Source: Spectribacter hydrogenoxidans (GTDB taxonomy: Bacteria; Pseudomonadota; Gammaproteobacteria; Nevskiales; Salinisphaeraceae). From it: a stretch of 64,000 nt of DNA. The position numbers and the translations under genes are program-made. Positions 15,896-23,514 of this stretch are shown one piece after another. The stretch lies in contig NZ_JAVRIB010000005.1 in assembly GCF_031846275.1 (NCBI RefSeq), forward strand, positions 62,001 through 126,000, written 5' to 3'. The first letter of the stretch is position 1. Each line of letters opens with the position of its first letter. The notes below the pieces were generated by a model. That model was not told where the DNA came from, did no database searches, and worked only from the letters and a program-made list of their open reading frames with translations.

Positions 15896-18800
15896 TCAGT
15901 CTCCCTCCGACTGCTTGCCGCGCCGCGCGGCGAACCAATCATGCGTGCGCGCCCCCAGCACCAGCAGGCAGGGGGTCACGATCAGGGTCAGCACGGTGGC
16001 GAACAGCAGACCGCCGACCACCGCGGTGGAAAGCTGCGTCCACCACTGGGTGGAGGGCGCGCCGACGCTGACCTCGCGCGCGAACAGGTTGATGTTCAGC
16101 CCCAGCACCATCGGCATCAGGCCCAGCACCGTGGTCACGGTGGTCAGTATCACCGGCCGCAGGCGCTCGGCGCCGGTCTGGAGCACGGCGTCGAGATAGC
16201 CGCGGCCCTCGGCGCGGATCAGGTTGTAGGTGTCGATGAGGATGATGTTGTTGTTGACCACGATGCCGGCCAGCGCGATCACGCCAATGCCCGACATCAC
16301 CACCCCGAACGGCCGGCCGGTGACGATCAGTCCCAGCAGCACGCCGATGGTGGAGAACACCACCGCGGACAGGATCAGGAACGCCTGGTAGAAGCTGTTG
16401 AACTGGGTCAGCAGGATCATCGCGATCAGCGCGATGGCGGCCAGAAAGGCCTTGCTCAGGAACGACTCGGCCTCGCGCAGATCCTCGTCCTCGCCCTTGA
16501 AGGTCACGCCCAGGCGCGGGTCGAGATCGGCGTCCGCGCGGTTGTCGGCCACCCAGTCGCGCAGGGCGGCGAGCTGACTGGCGACCAGGCGGCCCTGGGC
16601 GACATCGGCCTCCACGCTGACCGTCTGGCGGCCGTCGGTGCGGTGGATCAGATCCACCTTCTGGCCCGGCTCGCGGGTGACGAAGTTGCTCACCGGCGCC
16701 ATGCCGTCGGTGGTCTGCACGCGCAGGTCGCTCAGGGCGTCCAGGTCACGGTGGGCCTGTGGATAGCGCACCCGGATATCCAGTTCGTCCTCGGCATCGG
16801 CGGCCTGGTACTCGCCCACCTTGATGCCCTGGGTGACCAGCTGCACCGCCTGCCCGATGGCGGCGATATCGGCGCCGTAGCGCGCGGCCTCGCCGCGATC
16901 GACCTGCAGGCGCCATTCCAGGCCCGGCGTCGGCCGGCTGTCGGTAACGTCGGTGAAGCCGCCGACCTCGCGCATGCCCTTGCGCACCCACTCGGCGGCT
17001 GGTGCCAGCTCGGCCAGCGACGGTCCGGACAGCTCCAGCACCACCGGCTTGCCCTCCTGCGGCCCCTGTTCCTGCTCGCGCACCTCGATGGCCACGCCGG
17101 GGATGTCGGCCACCCGGCGGCGGACCTCGGCCAGCACCTCGGCCGCCGGCGGCCGGGTGCCCCAGTCCTCGAACGCCAGCCGGACCTGGCCGATGACATC
17201 GTCGGCGGTACCCTCGCGGAACTGCAGGCCGCTGCGCGCATAAACGGACTCGAACGCGTCCATGCCCACCACGCGCGATTCCACCCTGCGCACCAGCCGG
17301 TCGATTTCCTCGACCGACAGCGAGCCGCGCCCGCGTATCTGGACCACCGCGTTGTCCGGTTCGATGTCGGGGAAGAACTCCACGCCCTTGCCCACGTTCG
17401 CGTACAGGATTATCGAGCCGACCAGCGCGACCACCGCGCCCAGCGCCACCTTGCCGGCATGATTCAGCATGCGTTGCAGCACCCGCACGTAGGCGCCGGT
17501 GTAGCCGGTCAGGCTGTCGCCGGGGCGCCAGGCGCGCTCGCCGCCGGACGGCGGCGCCCCGCCCACGGCCGCGCCCAGGTTGGGCACGAACACCAGTGCC
17601 ATCAGCAGCGAGGCGGTCAGTACGGCAATCAGGGTGATGGGCATGTAGCGCATGAACTCGCCGATCACGCCCGGCCAAACCAGCAGCGGCGCGAACGCCG
17701 CCAGCGTGGTCAGGGTGGACGAGATGATCGGCCAGGCCATGCGCTGGGCGGCGTGCTTGTAGGCCTGGGTGCGCGGCTGGCCCTCGGCCTGGTAACGATC
17801 CGCCAGCTCCACCACCACGATAGCCGCATCCACCAGCAGGCCCAGTGCCAGAATCAGCGAGAACAGCACCACGATGTTCACGGTCAGATTCATCGCCGCC
17901 AGCACCAGGATGCCGAGCAGGAACGAGCCCGGTATAGCTACGCCCACCAGCGTGCCGGCGCGCAGGCCGAGAATGCCCACGATCACGATCATCACCAGCA
18001 GCACGCCGGAGAGCACGTTGTTCTGAAGATCCGAGAGCATGGTGCGCACGTCCTCGGAGCGATCCTGGGTATAGGCCACCCGGACCGCGTCCGGCCAGTC
18101 CCGGCGCAGGCGCTCGGTGGCCGCGCGCACCGCCTCGTTGGTCTCGATGATGTTGGCGCCCAGGCGCTTGGTGACCTCCAGCGCCAGCGTCGGCTGGCCG
18201 TTCAGGCGGGCGAAGCCCTGCGGGTCGCGAAACGTCCGGCGCACCTCGGCGACGTCGTCTACCGTGACCACCCGGCCTTCGGATTCCTTGATCGCCAGGT
18301 TCAGAAATTCGTCGGGGTCGTCGATCACGCCCGGCACCTTGAGCGGGAAACGGCCGCTGCCGGTGGTCACCGCACCGGCCGGCACCAGCTGGTTGTTGCG
18401 GCTGACGGCGTTGTAGACCTCCTCCAGCGACAGGCCGTAGGTCTCCAGCCGGGTGGGGTCGATGATCAACTCGATCTGCTCATCGCGATCGCCGCCGATG
18501 TCGGCCTCCAACACCCCCGACTGACCCTCCAGCTCGTCCTTGAGGTTGCGCGCCAGCTGCACCAGCGTGCGCTCGGCGACGTCGCCGTAGAGGTTGACGA
18601 TCAGCACCGGGAACAGCGCGACGTTGACCTCCTGGACATGTGGTTCCTCGGTCTCGTCGGGCAGTTCCGGGCGCGCCCGGTCGACCCGGTTGCGTACCTC
18701 GTCCAGCGCCCGGTCGGGATCGAATCCGGCCTCGAATTCCAGCACCACGTTGGCGTAGCCCTGGCCGGCGGTGGCACGAATCTCGGTCATCCCCTCCAGG

Positions 18801-19021
18801 CCCTTGAGCTCCTGCTCCATGGGCTTGACCAGCAGGCGCGCCGCGTCCTCGGGCGAGATGCCCTGGTGCGCCATGGACACGTAGATGGTGGGAATGGTGA
18901 CGTCGGGTTCGGCCTCCTTGGGAATCTCGACGTAGGCGATCATCCCGGCGATCAGGATGGCGGCCAGCGCCACCAGCACGGTGCGCGGCCGCGCGAACGC
19001 GGCATCCAGCAATCGGTTCAC
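15896..19021 (-). CDS. RND efflux permease (AcrB/MexB superfamily)
   Basis: The inner-membrane drug/proton antiporter has 1041 aa and twelve predicted helices with two large periplasmic loops. It starts with GTG (MNRLLDAAFARPRTVLVALAAI), overlapping the MFP stop as GTGA. Proton-relay residues differ from AcrB: TM4 reads LGLLVDAAIVVVE, keeping only the first of the two Asp, and TM10 reads GIVVNNNIILID, with Asn where AcrB has Lys. This resembles HME-like or less-studied RND branches, so substrate class should not be assumed from AcrB. Forms a tripartite pump with its operon partners. Confidence 0.93.
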   Translation of the reverse strand: MNRLLDAAFARPRTVLVALAAILIAGMIAYVEIPKEAEPDVTIPTIYVSMAHQGISPEDAARLLVKPMEQELKGLEGMTEIRATAGQGYANVVLEFEAGFDPDRALDEVRNRVDRARPELPDETEEPHVQEVNVALFPVLIVNLYGDVAERTLVQLARNLKDELEGQSGVLEADIGGDRDEQIELIIDPTRLETYGLSLEEVYNAVSRNNQLVPAGAVTTGSGRFPLKVPGVIDDPDEFLNLAIKESEGRVVTVDDVAEVRRTFRDPQGFARLNGQPTLALEVTKRLGANIIETNEAVRAATERLRRDWPDAVRVAYTQDRSEDVRTMLSDLQNNVLSGVLLVMIVIVGILGLRAGTLVGVAIPGSFLLGILVLAAMNLTVNIVVLFSLILALGLLVDAAIVVVELADRYQAEGQPRTQAYKHAAQRMAWPIISSTLTTLAAFAPLLVWPGVIGEFMRYMPITLIAVLTASLLMALVFVPNLGAAVGGAPPSGGERAWRPGDSLTGYTGAYVRVLQRMLNHAGKVALGAVVALVGSIILYANVGKGVEFFPDIEPDNAVVQIRGRGSLSVEEIDRLVRRVESRVVGMDAFESVYARSGLQFREGTADDVIGQVRLAFEDWGTRPPAAEVLAEVRRRVADIPGVAIEVREQEQGPQEGKPVVLELSGPSLAELAPAAEWVRKGMREVGGFTDVTDSRPTPGLEWRLQVDRGEAARYGADIAAIGQAVQLVTQGIKVGEYQAADAEDELDIRVRYPQAHRDLDALSDLRVQTTDGMAPVSNFVTREPGQKVDLIHRTDGRQTVSVEADVAQGRLVASQLAALRDWVADNRADADLDPRLGVTFKGEDEDLREAESFLSKAFLAAIALIAMILLTQFNSFYQAFLILSAVVFSTIGVLLGLIVTGRPFGVVMSGIGVIALAGIVVNNNIILIDTYNLIRAEGRGYLDAVLQTGAERLRPVILTTVTTVLGLMPMVLGLNINLFAREVSVGAPSTQWWTQLSTAVVGGLLFATVLTLIVTPCLLVLGARTHDWFAARRGKQSEGD

Positions 19022-20148
19022 GGCGCCGGCGACTCCGCTTCGCCGGCCGCGGCCGTGGCTGGCGGGTCATCATCGTCTTCGGTGCCGGTGTCCACCGCAT
19101 CACCAGCGCGCACGAAGCCCTGGCCGACGGTGATCAGCCGCAGGCGCTCCGGCAGGCCGGACAGCCATACCCGGCCGTCGCGGTTGCGCACGATGTCGGC
19201 GGCATGGAAGCGCACGGTGCCGTCGTCGGTCACCGACTTGACGCCGAACACGCCGTCCTCGTTGAGGGTCAGGATGGCCGGTTCCACCGCGTGCGCGCGC
19301 ACCTCCTCCAACGGCAGCCGCAGTTCGGCCGAGGCGCCGGCGATCAGGCGGCCGTCCGGGTTGTCGACCTTGAGCTCCACCCGGAATGTCCGAGTAGCTT
19401 CGTCGGCCTCGCTGGCGATGTAGCGCACCTGCCCCTCGCGGGTCTTGCCGGAGATCAGCTCCGCGCTACCCGGCTGGCCCTCTTCCAGATAGGGCACTAC
19501 GTCCTCGGGGGCGTTGCCGTAGACGGTGAACGGGTCCTGCTGGATCACCCGGCCCGCGGTATCGCCCACCGCCAGTACGTCGCCGACTTCCACTGGGCGC
19601 GTATCCAGCACCCCGTCGAACGGCGCCCGGATGATGGTGTGGTCGATGTCGGTACGGATGCGCTCCACCGCAGCCCGGGCGGCGTCCAGATTGGCGCGCG
19701 CCTGGGCGAGGTCGACTTCGGTCTGGTAGCCCTTGGCCTGCATGGACTCGGCGGCCTGGAACTGCAGCCGGCGCTGCTCCAGGGTGGCGCGCGCCTCGGC
19801 CAGCTGGCTGCGGCGATCGTCGGGGTCGAGCCGCGCGATCACCTCGCCCTCGGATACCCGCGCACCGCGTTCGGCGGCGATCTCCGCGACCCGGCCCTGG
19901 GTGCGCGCGCGCACGGTCACCGCACGCACCGGCGCGGTGCGACCGCTAAGGCGCGCCTCGCGCATCACCGGCTCGGCCTCGGACTGGCGCACCTGCACGC
20001 TCACCCGGCCGGGCTCGGGCGCGGATTGGCTGGTTTCCGCTTCAGACGGCGGTTCCTGGCCCACCTGGCCGCTTGCCATCCAGAGGGCGACCGCCGCGGC
20101 GATCGCGGCGGCGATCCACGCCGGATGCAGGTTACGCAGCCGCTTCAC
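19018..20148 (-). CDS. RND periplasmic adaptor (membrane fusion protein)
   Basis: The protein has 376 aa: a single N-terminal membrane helix (LHPAWIAAAIAAAVALWMAS), the lipoyl half-motifs (VRARTQGRVAEIAAERGARVSEGEVIARL and TIIRAPFDGVLDTRPVEVGDVLAVGD), a helical hairpin between them, a beta-barrel domain and an acidic C-terminus. The GTG start at 20148 is chosen for GGAG 7 nt upstream; no ATG exists in frame between it and the regulator gene. It lies 22 nt after the GbsR/MarR gene and overlaps the permease start by 4 nt. Confidence 0.92.
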   Translation of the reverse strand: MKRLRNLHPAWIAAAIAAAVALWMASGQVGQEPPSEAETSQSAPEPGRVSVQVRQSEAEPVMREARLSGRTAPVRAVTVRARTQGRVAEIAAERGARVSEGEVIARLDPDDRRSQLAEARATLEQRRLQFQAAESMQAKGYQTEVDLAQARANLDAARAAVERIRTDIDHTIIRAPFDGVLDTRPVEVGDVLAVGDTAGRVIQQDPFTVYGNAPEDVVPYLEEGQPGSAELISGKTREGQVRYIASEADEATRTFRVELKVDNPDGRLIAGASAELRLPLEEVRAHAVEPAILTLNEDGVFGVKSVTDDGTVRFHAADIVRNRDGRVWLSGLPERLRLITVGQGFVRAGDAVDTGTEDDDDPPATAAAGEAESPAP

Positions 20149-20170
20149 GGGCGCGCTCCGGGAGACTGCC

Positions 20171-20644
20171 TCATCGGTGCTTTCCTTCTTCCTTTGCCAA
20201 CGCCTCGAGCACACGCTCGGTGTTGTCCAGGGCGGCGTCGTAGAACCGGCGCATTTCGGTGATGCGCGTCCGTGCGCCAGCCCAGTCGGCGGGCAGATCG
20301 GCTTCCAGCTGGGCCACGTCGAGGCGGGTGCGCCGCATGCGTTCCAGATAACCCTCCAGAATGCGGGCGTAGGGCTGCGGCGCCAGACGGTAGTAGTCCT
20401 GCCGGTCGCCCGGCACGCTGGTGCGCTCGATCGCACCCAGGTTCACCAGCACCCGCGCGTTGGTGCTGACGCTGGCACGACTGACCTGCAGGGTGCGCGC
20501 GAGTTCCGCCAGGCTGGCCGGACCGCCGTGCACGATGAAGTAGCCGAGCATGCGTCCGGCGATGCGCGGCAGCCCGTCACCCTGGGCATGCAGGCCCATG
20601 CGCTCGATGAAGGCTTCGACGGCTGTCGGGTTGGATTCCGGCAT
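20171..20644 (-). CDS. GbsR/MarR family transcriptional regulator
   Basis: This winged-helix regulator has 157 aa. It begins MPESNPTAVEAFIERMGLHAQ and has a GLPRIAGRMLGYFIVHGGPASLAELA helix-turn-helix with recognition helix VSRASVSTNARVLVNLG and wing ERTSVPGDRQDYYRL, the GbsR-like subgroup. It heads the operon encoding the RND pump, whose genes follow at 22 nt, so it most probably autoregulates and represses the pump. The palindrome at 20662-20688 just upstream is the likely operator. The inducer is unknown. Confidence 0.9.
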   Translation of the reverse strand: MPESNPTAVEAFIERMGLHAQGDGLPRIAGRMLGYFIVHGGPASLAELARTLQVSRASVSTNARVLVNLGAIERTSVPGDRQDYYRLAPQPYARILEGYLERMRRTRLDVAQLEADLPADWAGARTRITEMRRFYDAALDNTERVLEALAKEEGKHR

Positions 20645-20661
20645 GAGTGCGATTGTGCATC

Positions 20662-20688
20662 ATTCAGTATGTTCAGTCCATACTGAAT
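20662..20688. promoter_or_regulatory. Operator palindrome upstream of GbsR-RND pump operon
   Basis: ATTCAGTATG (20662-20671) and CATACTGAAT (20679-20688) are a perfect 10-bp inverted repeat with a 7-nt spacer (TTCAGTC) that itself contains another half-site word. It lies 18-44 bp upstream of the regulator start, where promoter elements would be. Autorepression by the GbsR/MarR protein is the natural inference. Confidence 0.7.
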
Positions 20689-20898
20689 AAAAGAATCAAT
20701 CGGCACGCCGATACTGTAGCCAAGGGGGAAGGACCCGAACCGGCTACGTCAGTGATTCAACGGCGGGCGCTCTACCAGGACCGGGGCAGACCGGGATTGC
20801 CCTCGTGACCCTGTCGTACTTGGTCTTGATCCTCAGCATATCCATGAGCCTGCGGCCCGGACGACCCGATGACATGCCTGAACGCCATCACTCCGGAA

Positions 20899-21915
20899 CT
20901 ACTCAGTCGCTGATACGTTCGACGCTTTCAGCAATGCGTCGTGGAACCGCGCCGGCGCCTCGATATGCGGCAGATGCCCGATGTCGTCGAACGTGACCAG
21001 TTCGGCGTCGGGAATGGCGTCGCGGGCGGCGCGGCCCAGGGCAGGGTAGTCGCCGAGGCGATCGACCAGTTCGTCGTCGACCAGATCCTTGCCCAGGGCG
21101 GTGCGGTCGCGCTGGCCGATGAACAGGGTGGTCGGCACCTGGATATTGCCGAATTCGTGCACCACCGGCTGGGTGTAAACCATGTCGTAGGTCAGCGCCT
21201 GGGCCCAGGCCACGCGGGAGACGTCGTCACCCACGTACATGCCGGCCAGCATCCTCGCCCAGCGCTCGTATTCGGGTTTCCACTCGCCGTCGTAGTAGTA
21301 GTTCTGCTGATAGCGGCGGATGGCGGTGAAATCCTTGCCGGCCTCGCGCCGGTACCAGGCGTCGACCCCGCGATAGGGCACGCCTTCGGCCTTCCAGTCC
21401 TCCAGGCCGATCGGGTTGACCAGCATCAGGCGGTCCGTGCGCTCGGGAAACATCAACGCGAACCGGGTCGCCAGCATGCCGCCCATGGAATGACCCAGGA
21501 CCGTCACCTGCTCGACCTCGAGTTCGTCGAGCAGCGTCGCCGTGTTGGCCGCCAGTTGATGGAAGCTGTAGCCGTAGGCCGCCGGCTTGCCGGATTTGCA
21601 GAAACCGACCTGATCGGGTGCGACCACCCGGTAGCCGGCGTCCACCAGCGTGGTGATGGTGGCCTCCCAGTAGGCGGCGCAGAAGTTCTTGCCGTGCAGC
21701 AGCAGGACGGTTTCGCCGTTGCCCTCGCCTTCCGGCGCGACATCCATGTAGGCCATGGGCACCGGGCCGCGCAGCGTTTCCAGATCGAAAACCTCGACCG
21801 GATGGGGGTAGTCAAAGTTCTCGAGATCGGCGCCCAGGTCCTCGACGGACTGGGCCCGGGCCAGACCGGCGAAAAGGCAGAATACGGCAATAAGCGTCAG
21901 ACGCATGGCAGTCAC
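20899..21915 (-). CDS. Secreted alpha/beta hydrolase
   Basis: The hydrolase has 338 aa and a signal peptide (MRLTLIAVFCLFAGLARA), so a periplasmic or secreted location. Fold landmarks are LLLHGKNF (oxyanion), GHSMGG (nucleophile Ser), IGQRDRT (acid Asp) and DIGHLPHIE (His). The GTG at 21915 is preceded by AAGGA at 5 nt; ATG 21906 is the alternative and gives a shorter N-region. Substrate is not evident; the extended segment preceding the core (residues ~25-65) is typical of haloperoxidase/epoxide hydrolase-like enzymes. It stands alone between the pump regulator and the amidase gene. Confidence 0.85.
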   Translation of the reverse strand: MTAMRLTLIAVFCLFAGLARAQSVEDLGADLENFDYPHPVEVFDLETLRGPVPMAYMDVAPEGEGNGETVLLLHGKNFCAAYWEATITTLVDAGYRVVAPDQVGFCKSGKPAAYGYSFHQLAANTATLLDELEVEQVTVLGHSMGGMLATRFALMFPERTDRLMLVNPIGLEDWKAEGVPYRGVDAWYRREAGKDFTAIRRYQQNYYYDGEWKPEYERWARMLAGMYVGDDVSRVAWAQALTYDMVYTQPVVHEFGNIQVPTTLFIGQRDRTALGKDLVDDELVDRLGDYPALGRAARDAIPDAELVTFDDIGHLPHIEAPARFHDALLKASNVSATE

Positions 21916-21973
21916 GGCGTTCCTTGATGTTCGCGATCCGATACGGTGCCACGGATGGACCGCGCCGACGACC

Positions 21974-23440
21974 TCAGGACGCCGGCGGGGCCACGAAGCC
22001 GCCGATCACGTCGGCCAGCAGCCGGGCGAAGGCGATTCCGGTGCGGTCCTCCAGATACGGCGCCACGATCTGCACGCCAACCGGCAGCCCGGCGGCGGTG
22101 CGGCCGATCGGCGCCACGGTCACCGGCAGATACGCCGACGTCGGCGGGGCGATCCACTTGAACATCTCGTGATACGGCAGCGCCCGGCCGTCGACGTCGA
22201 TGCGGCGGGCAAACAGATTGCCTTCCTGGTTGTGCGGGATGGCCGGGGTGGCGGTCACCGGCATCAGCAGTACGTCGAAGCGTTCGAAGAACGCCGCCCA
22301 GTCGCGGCGCTGGCGCTCGCGCCGTTCGTGGGCGCCGGCCCAGGTCTTGTGGCTCTGGGTGGCTTCGGCGACGAACCCGCCCAGGGTGCCGGCCCGCGTA
22401 CGCCGCATCAGCCGGAAAAGGGCGGCTGCCCGCCGGGCCCTGCGGTAGAGCTTCGGCGGAATGCCGGCCCCGACCACCGCGTTGAGCAACTGCTGATACA
22501 GCAGGAAGCTGTCGGGAAAGCGAACCGGCAGATCCGGCGATGCGTCGACCTCGGCCCCCGCCCCCTCAAGCGCCGTCGCCAGCGTACCCTGCAGGCGGCG
22601 AGTCTCGGTATCGATCGGCGCGAACTCGTCATCGAACCAGCAGCCGATGCGGAAATCGGCGAGCGAGGAATGCCGGGCCGGCGGCAGCGACAGCCGCCAG
22701 GCCCGGCCGGCCAGGTCATCGGGCCCGGCCAGCACGTCCATTGCCAGTTCCAGATCGGCGGCGTCACGGGCCAGCGGCCCGCCCACGGCCAGATCCGGCT
22801 GCGACCGGGTCCCCGGCGGCCCCGGAATATGGCCGGTCATCGGGATCAGGCCGTAGCTGGGTTTGTGGCCATAGACCCCGCACCAGTGGGCCGGGGTGCG
22901 GATCGACCCGCCAATATCGCTGCCCAGTTCCAGGGCGGTGAATCCGGCAGCCACCGCGGCCGCCGCGCCGCCGGAGGACCCGCCCGACGTGCGGCTGACA
23001 TCCCAGGGATTGTTGGTGGTGCCGTAGACCTTGTTGTAGGTCTGCAGGTCCTGGGCCATGCGCGGGGTGTTGGTCTTGCCGAACACGATGGCGCCGGCAT
23101 CGAGCAGCCGCTGGACGGCCACGGCTGTGGTTGCTGGCCGATAATCGGCCAGACCGGGATCGCCGCAGGCGGTGACCATGCCGGCCACTTCCCAGGTGTC
23201 CTTAACCGTCATGGGCACGCCGTGCAGCGGCCCCCAGGATTGCCCGGCCGCCCGCGCCGCGTCGGCCGCATCGGCCCGGGCGCGCGCGCCCTCGATATCC
23301 TGCACGACCACCGCGTTGATGGCCGGATTCCGGCGTTCGATGCGCTCGAGAAACACGTCCAGCGCCTGGCGGCTGCCGATCTCGCCGGCGGCGATGGCAC
23401 GGGCGAGGTCGGCCGCGCCGACGGGGAAGGCCTGCTGCAT
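21974..23440 (-). CDS. Amidase signature family hydrolase
   Basis: The protein has 488 aa. Catalytic Ser-cisSer-Lys triad: Lys80 in PMTVKDTW, cis-Ser in TSGGSSGG (~155), nucleophile Ser in GSDIGGSIR (~179). It has no signal peptide and is most likely cytoplasmic. GatA-specific context is absent, so this is a stand-alone amidase (amide, carbamate or fatty amide substrates). ATG 23440 lies inside a 13-bp inverted repeat and has no Shine-Dalgarno sequence. The frame is open further upstream but no better start is seen before the receptor gene ending at 23515. Its 3' neighbour is the secreted hydrolase, 58 nt away. Confidence 0.9.
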   Translation of the reverse strand: MQQAFPVGAADLARAIAAGEIGSRQALDVFLERIERRNPAINAVVVQDIEGARARADAADAARAAGQSWGPLHGVPMTVKDTWEVAGMVTACGDPGLADYRPATTAVAVQRLLDAGAIVFGKTNTPRMAQDLQTYNKVYGTTNNPWDVSRTSGGSSGGAAAAVAAGFTALELGSDIGGSIRTPAHWCGVYGHKPSYGLIPMTGHIPGPPGTRSQPDLAVGGPLARDAADLELAMDVLAGPDDLAGRAWRLSLPPARHSSLADFRIGCWFDDEFAPIDTETRRLQGTLATALEGAGAEVDASPDLPVRFPDSFLLYQQLLNAVVGAGIPPKLYRRARRAAALFRLMRRTRAGTLGGFVAEATQSHKTWAGAHERRERQRRDWAAFFERFDVLLMPVTATPAIPHNQEGNLFARRIDVDGRALPYHEMFKWIAPPTSAYLPVTVAPIGRTAAGLPVGVQIVAPYLEDRTGIAFARLLADVIGGFVAPPAS

Positions 23441-23473
23441 TATCGGGAAAGACTTATTGTCGATAATGCAGCA
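23433..23473 (-). promoter_or_regulatory. 13-bp inverted repeat spanning the amidase start codon
   Basis: TGCTGCATTATCG (23433-23445) and CGATAATGCAGCA (23461-23473) are perfectly complementary, separated by 15 nt. The initiator ATG (23440-23438) lies in the proximal arm. In RNA it would bury the start codon; as DNA it could be a dimer operator. The core ATTGTCGATAAT resembles GntR/FCD-type sites. Confidence 0.55.
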
Positions 23474-23514
23474 TAGCACGGGCCCGCCCGCTCGACGGAG
23501 CCGTGCCGACCCTG

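Noticed and set aside
20705..20795. tRNA-like words on the minus strand (GGTAGAGCGCCC and GGTTCGGGTCC at about tRNA spacing)
   Set aside because: The anticodon stem does not pair, and no acceptor stem or CCA end is found. At best it is a degenerate tRNA fragment.
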